Assembly (NCBI GenBank): GCA_024236055.1
Contig: JACKLF010000001.1
Location: 434,001 to 498,000, forward strand
Length of the DNA: 64,000 nt
DNA from: Alphaproteobacteria bacterium
GTDB taxonomy: Bacteria > Pseudomonadota > Alphaproteobacteria > Micropepsales > Micropepsaceae
Reading direction: 5' to 3'
Position numbers and translations under genes: made by a program. Positions 62,322 to 64,000 of this stretch are shown here, piece after piece (position 1 is the first letter of the stretch; every line of letters begins with the position of its first letter). The notes under the pieces were generated by a model that saw nothing but the letters and a program-made list of their open reading frames with translations, was not told the DNA's origin and ran no database searches.

Positions 62322-63572
62322 TCAGGCGGCGTCCAGGCCGTAGGCCGTGTGCAGGGCGCGCACCGCCAGCTCGACATACTCCTCGGCGATCAGCACGCTG
62401 ACCTTGATCTCGGAGGTGGAGATCACCTGGATGTTGATGCCCTTCTCGGACAGGGTCGAGAACATGGTCTGGGCCACGCCCGCATGGGTGCGCATGCCGA
62501 TGCCGATGATCGACACCTTGGCCACGCCGGCGTCATGGGTCACGGCGCCGGCGCCGATCGCGTCGGCGCGCGATTCCAGCGCCGCCAGCGCCTTGGACAG
62601 TTCGCTGCGCGGCACGGTGAAGGTCAGGTCGGTCTTGTCGCCGTCCTCCGACACGTTCTGCACGATCATGTCGACATTGACCCCGGCATCGGCCAGCGGC
62701 CCGAAGATGGCGGCGGCCACGCCGGGGCGGTCCGGAACCTTCTGCAGGGTGATCTTGGCTTCGTCGCGGCTATAGGCGATGCCGGTGACCGGTTTCTTTT
62801 CCACGATGTCTTCCTCGTCGCAAAGCAGGGTACCGCCCACATCGGGCGTGAATGTCGAAAGCACGCGGGTGGGCACCCGGTTCAGCATGGCAATCTCGAC
62901 CGAACGGGTCTGCAGCACCTTGGCGCCCAGCGAGGCCATTTCCAGCATCTCCTCGAAGGAGATTTTGTCCAGCCGCCGCGCCTTGGGAACAATGCGCGGG
63001 TCGGTCGTGTAGACCCCGTCCACGTCGGTATAGATATCGCAACGGTCCGCGCCGATGCCCGCCGCCACCGCCACCGCGCTGGTGTCGGAACCGCCGCGGC
63101 CCAGGGTGGAGATGCGGGTGCCCGGGGCCACGCCCTGGAAACCGGCCACCACCGCGACCTCGCCGCCTTCGACGGCAGCCTTCATCGCGGATGCGGGCAC
63201 GCCCTCGATCCGGGCGGCGCCATGCACGGCGCTGGTTTCGATCGGCACCTGCCAGCCCAGCCAGGAGCGGGCCTTCACGCCCATCGCGTTCAGGGTGATG
63301 GCCAGAAGGCCGCTGGTCACCTGTTCGCCGGACGCCACCACGACGTCGTATTCGCGCTGGTCGGGAATGCCATGGCTGCCCGCCGCGCCATCGGGCCGGG
63401 CGGCCTCGTTCGTCCAGGCGACCAGCTTGTTGGTCTCGCCCGCCATGGCGCTCACCACCACCGCGACCTTGTTGCCGCGCTCGACCTCGCGCTTGACCAG
63501 GCCGGCCACATGGCGGATGCGGTCCAGGTCGGCCACCGAAGTGCCGCCGAATTTCATCGCAATCGTCGCCAT
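62322..63572 (-). CDS. lysC: Aspartate kinase
   Basis: A 416-residue enzyme for the first step of the Lys/Thr/Met pathway. The kinase domain starts MKFGGTSV and has GRGGSDTSAVAVAAGIGADRCDIYTDVDGVYTTDPR; two C-terminal ACT domains (GIAYSRDEAKITLQKVPD and VSIIGIGMRTHAG) provide feedback control by lysine or threonine. It is divergent from ubiG, a conserved alphaproteobacterial arrangement, and followed by ptsP. Confidence 0.97.
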   Translation of the reverse strand: MATIAMKFGGTSVADLDRIRHVAGLVKREVERGNKVAVVVSAMAGETNKLVAWTNEAARPDGAAGSHGIPDQREYDVVVASGEQVTSGLLAITLNAMGVKARSWLGWQVPIETSAVHGAARIEGVPASAMKAAVEGGEVAVVAGFQGVAPGTRISTLGRGGSDTSAVAVAAGIGADRCDIYTDVDGVYTTDPRIVPKARRLDKISFEEMLEMASLGAKVLQTRSVEIAMLNRVPTRVLSTFTPDVGGTLLCDEEDIVEKKPVTGIAYSRDEAKITLQKVPDRPGVAAAIFGPLADAGVNVDMIVQNVSEDGDKTDLTFTVPRSELSKALAALESRADAIGAGAVTHDAGVAKVSIIGIGMRTHAGVAQTMFSTLSEKGINIQVISTSEIKVSVLIAEEYVELAVRALHTAYGLDAA

Positions 63573-63635
63573 GTTTGCCCCGGATTTGACGGCGGCCTAC
63601 ATAGACAAGGCCGCTTCGCCGCTCAAGGCCGCTTT

Positions 63636-64000
63636 ATGACCGCCACGCTTAATCCCCAGCCCGCAAATCCCAAGCCCGCACATCCCAAATCCGCACATCC
63701 AAGCGTCGATCCCGGCGAAGTGGCCAAGTTTTCCGCCCTGGCCGCCCAGTGGTGGGACCCCAAGGGCAAATTCGCCCCCCTGCACAAGTTCAACCCCGTG
63801 CGCCTGTCCTTCATCCGGGCCGAGGCGGCGGCCCATTTCGGGCGCGACCAGAAGGCCCTGCGCCCCTTCGAGGGACTGACCCTGCTGGATATCGGCTGCG
63901 GCGGCGGGCTGCTCAGCGAGCCCATGGCCCGGCTGGGCTTTGCCGTGACCGGCGCCGATGCCTCCGAAAAGAATATCGGCACGGCGCGGGCCCATGCCGC
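63636..64000 (+). CDS. ubiG: Ubiquinone biosynthesis O-methyltransferase UbiG, 3'-truncated by window edge
   Basis: The first 121 codons of a class I methyltransferase for two O-methylations in ubiquinone synthesis. After a repetitive proline-rich leader, VDPGEVAKFSALAAQWWDP and FNPVRLSFIR are the usual UbiG opening, and LLDIGCGGGLLSEPMARLG is SAM motif I, followed by VTGADASEKNIGTARAHA. ATG 63636 is the start nearest the window; the coding region runs past 64000. It is divergent from lysC. Confidence 0.93.
   Translation, partial: MTATLNPQPANPKPAHPKSAHPSVDPGEVAKFSALAAQWWDPKGKFAPLHKFNPVRLSFIRAEAAAHFGRDQKALRPFEGLTLLDIGCGGGLLSEPMARLGFAVTGADASEKNIGTARAHA
63651..63695. repeat. Three 15-bp tandem units in the ubiG 5' coding region
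   Basis: Units start at 63651, 63666 and 63681 and differ at one to four positions. They encode NPQPA, NPKPA and HPKSA, a proline-rich extension before the UbiG domain. The in-frame 15-base period is a slippage-type repeat. Confidence 0.85.

Noticed and set aside
59371..62343. A 990-codon open frame on the plus strand, the longest in the window
   Set aside because: It lies antisense to ptsP and the rodZ-like gene, both with full family motifs. Its product is His/Gln/Arg/Ala-rich without any recognisable domain, the usual result of reading high-GC coding DNA backwards.

Overview
The window is a high-GC, densely coded stretch of an alphaproteobacterial chromosome. The assignment rests on gene order: ntrBC-ntrYX-dat-hfq-hflX-mazG, ispDF-pgpA-cinA, lipA-ratA, and ubiG<>lysC-ptsP...prfA-prmC-DUF4167-clpB are all arrangements typical of Alphaproteobacteria. 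I cannot name the genus; a free-living, PHA-storing, Gram-negative oligotroph is a reasonable reading. Three open-ended facts frame it: ilvD is cut by the left edge, ubiG by the right edge, and no IS element, prophage or CRISPR array was seen.

Layout. 1-11.9 kb: the end of ilvD, then mixed accessory genes (TMEM175-type channel, M19 dipeptidase, polysaccharide deacetylase, EamA transporter, alpha/beta hydrolase, VOC protein, ThuA protein) and a CHRD + cytochrome-c/PQQ dehydrogenase pair whose second gene, together with a convergent pdxA-like gene, is broken by about ten small frameshifts. 12-13.2 kb: an AT-richer DUF2971 gene beside tRNA-Ser(UGA). 13.3-18.8 kb: housekeeping genes rlpA, D,D-carboxypeptidase, tmk, holB, tatD and an MBL hydrolase in one direction. 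18.9-27.5 kb: the most unusual region, two divergent operons plus a third, encoding only exported proteins: three paralogous bicupins, a small cupin, a Tat-exported DapA-type aldolase, a Tat-exported sugar-isomerase-like TIM barrel, and a second CHRD + PQQ dehydrogenase pair. 27.8-43 kb: nitrogen regulation (NtrB, C, Y, X), RNA chaperone and GTPase (Hfq, HflX), isoprenoid, phospholipid and lipoate functions. 43-52 kb: a Tat-exported enolase-superfamily enzyme with one frameshift, acyl-ACP synthetase-like protein, Bfd and bacterioferritin, GST, PHA depolymerase, S1/P1 nuclease and an M23 peptidase. 52-64 kb: clpB, DUF4167, prmC, prfA, ispG, rodZ-like, ptsP, lysC and ubiG.

How the genes work together. 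The accessory genes share one theme: enzymes whose relatives are usually cytosolic (DapA aldolase, AP_endonuc_2 isomerase, galactonate dehydratase-like enolase, ThuA, VOC) carry Sec or Tat signals and sit with periplasmic quinoproteins. I infer a periplasmic oxidation and cleavage route for a sugar-like or aromatic substrate; the substrate is unknown. PtsP and the NtrBC/NtrYX pairs point to PTS-Ntr and nitrogen control, and Bfd/Bfr to iron storage. Disrupted genes cluster in a few short patches while everything else is intact, which suggests local sequence error at least as strongly as gene decay.
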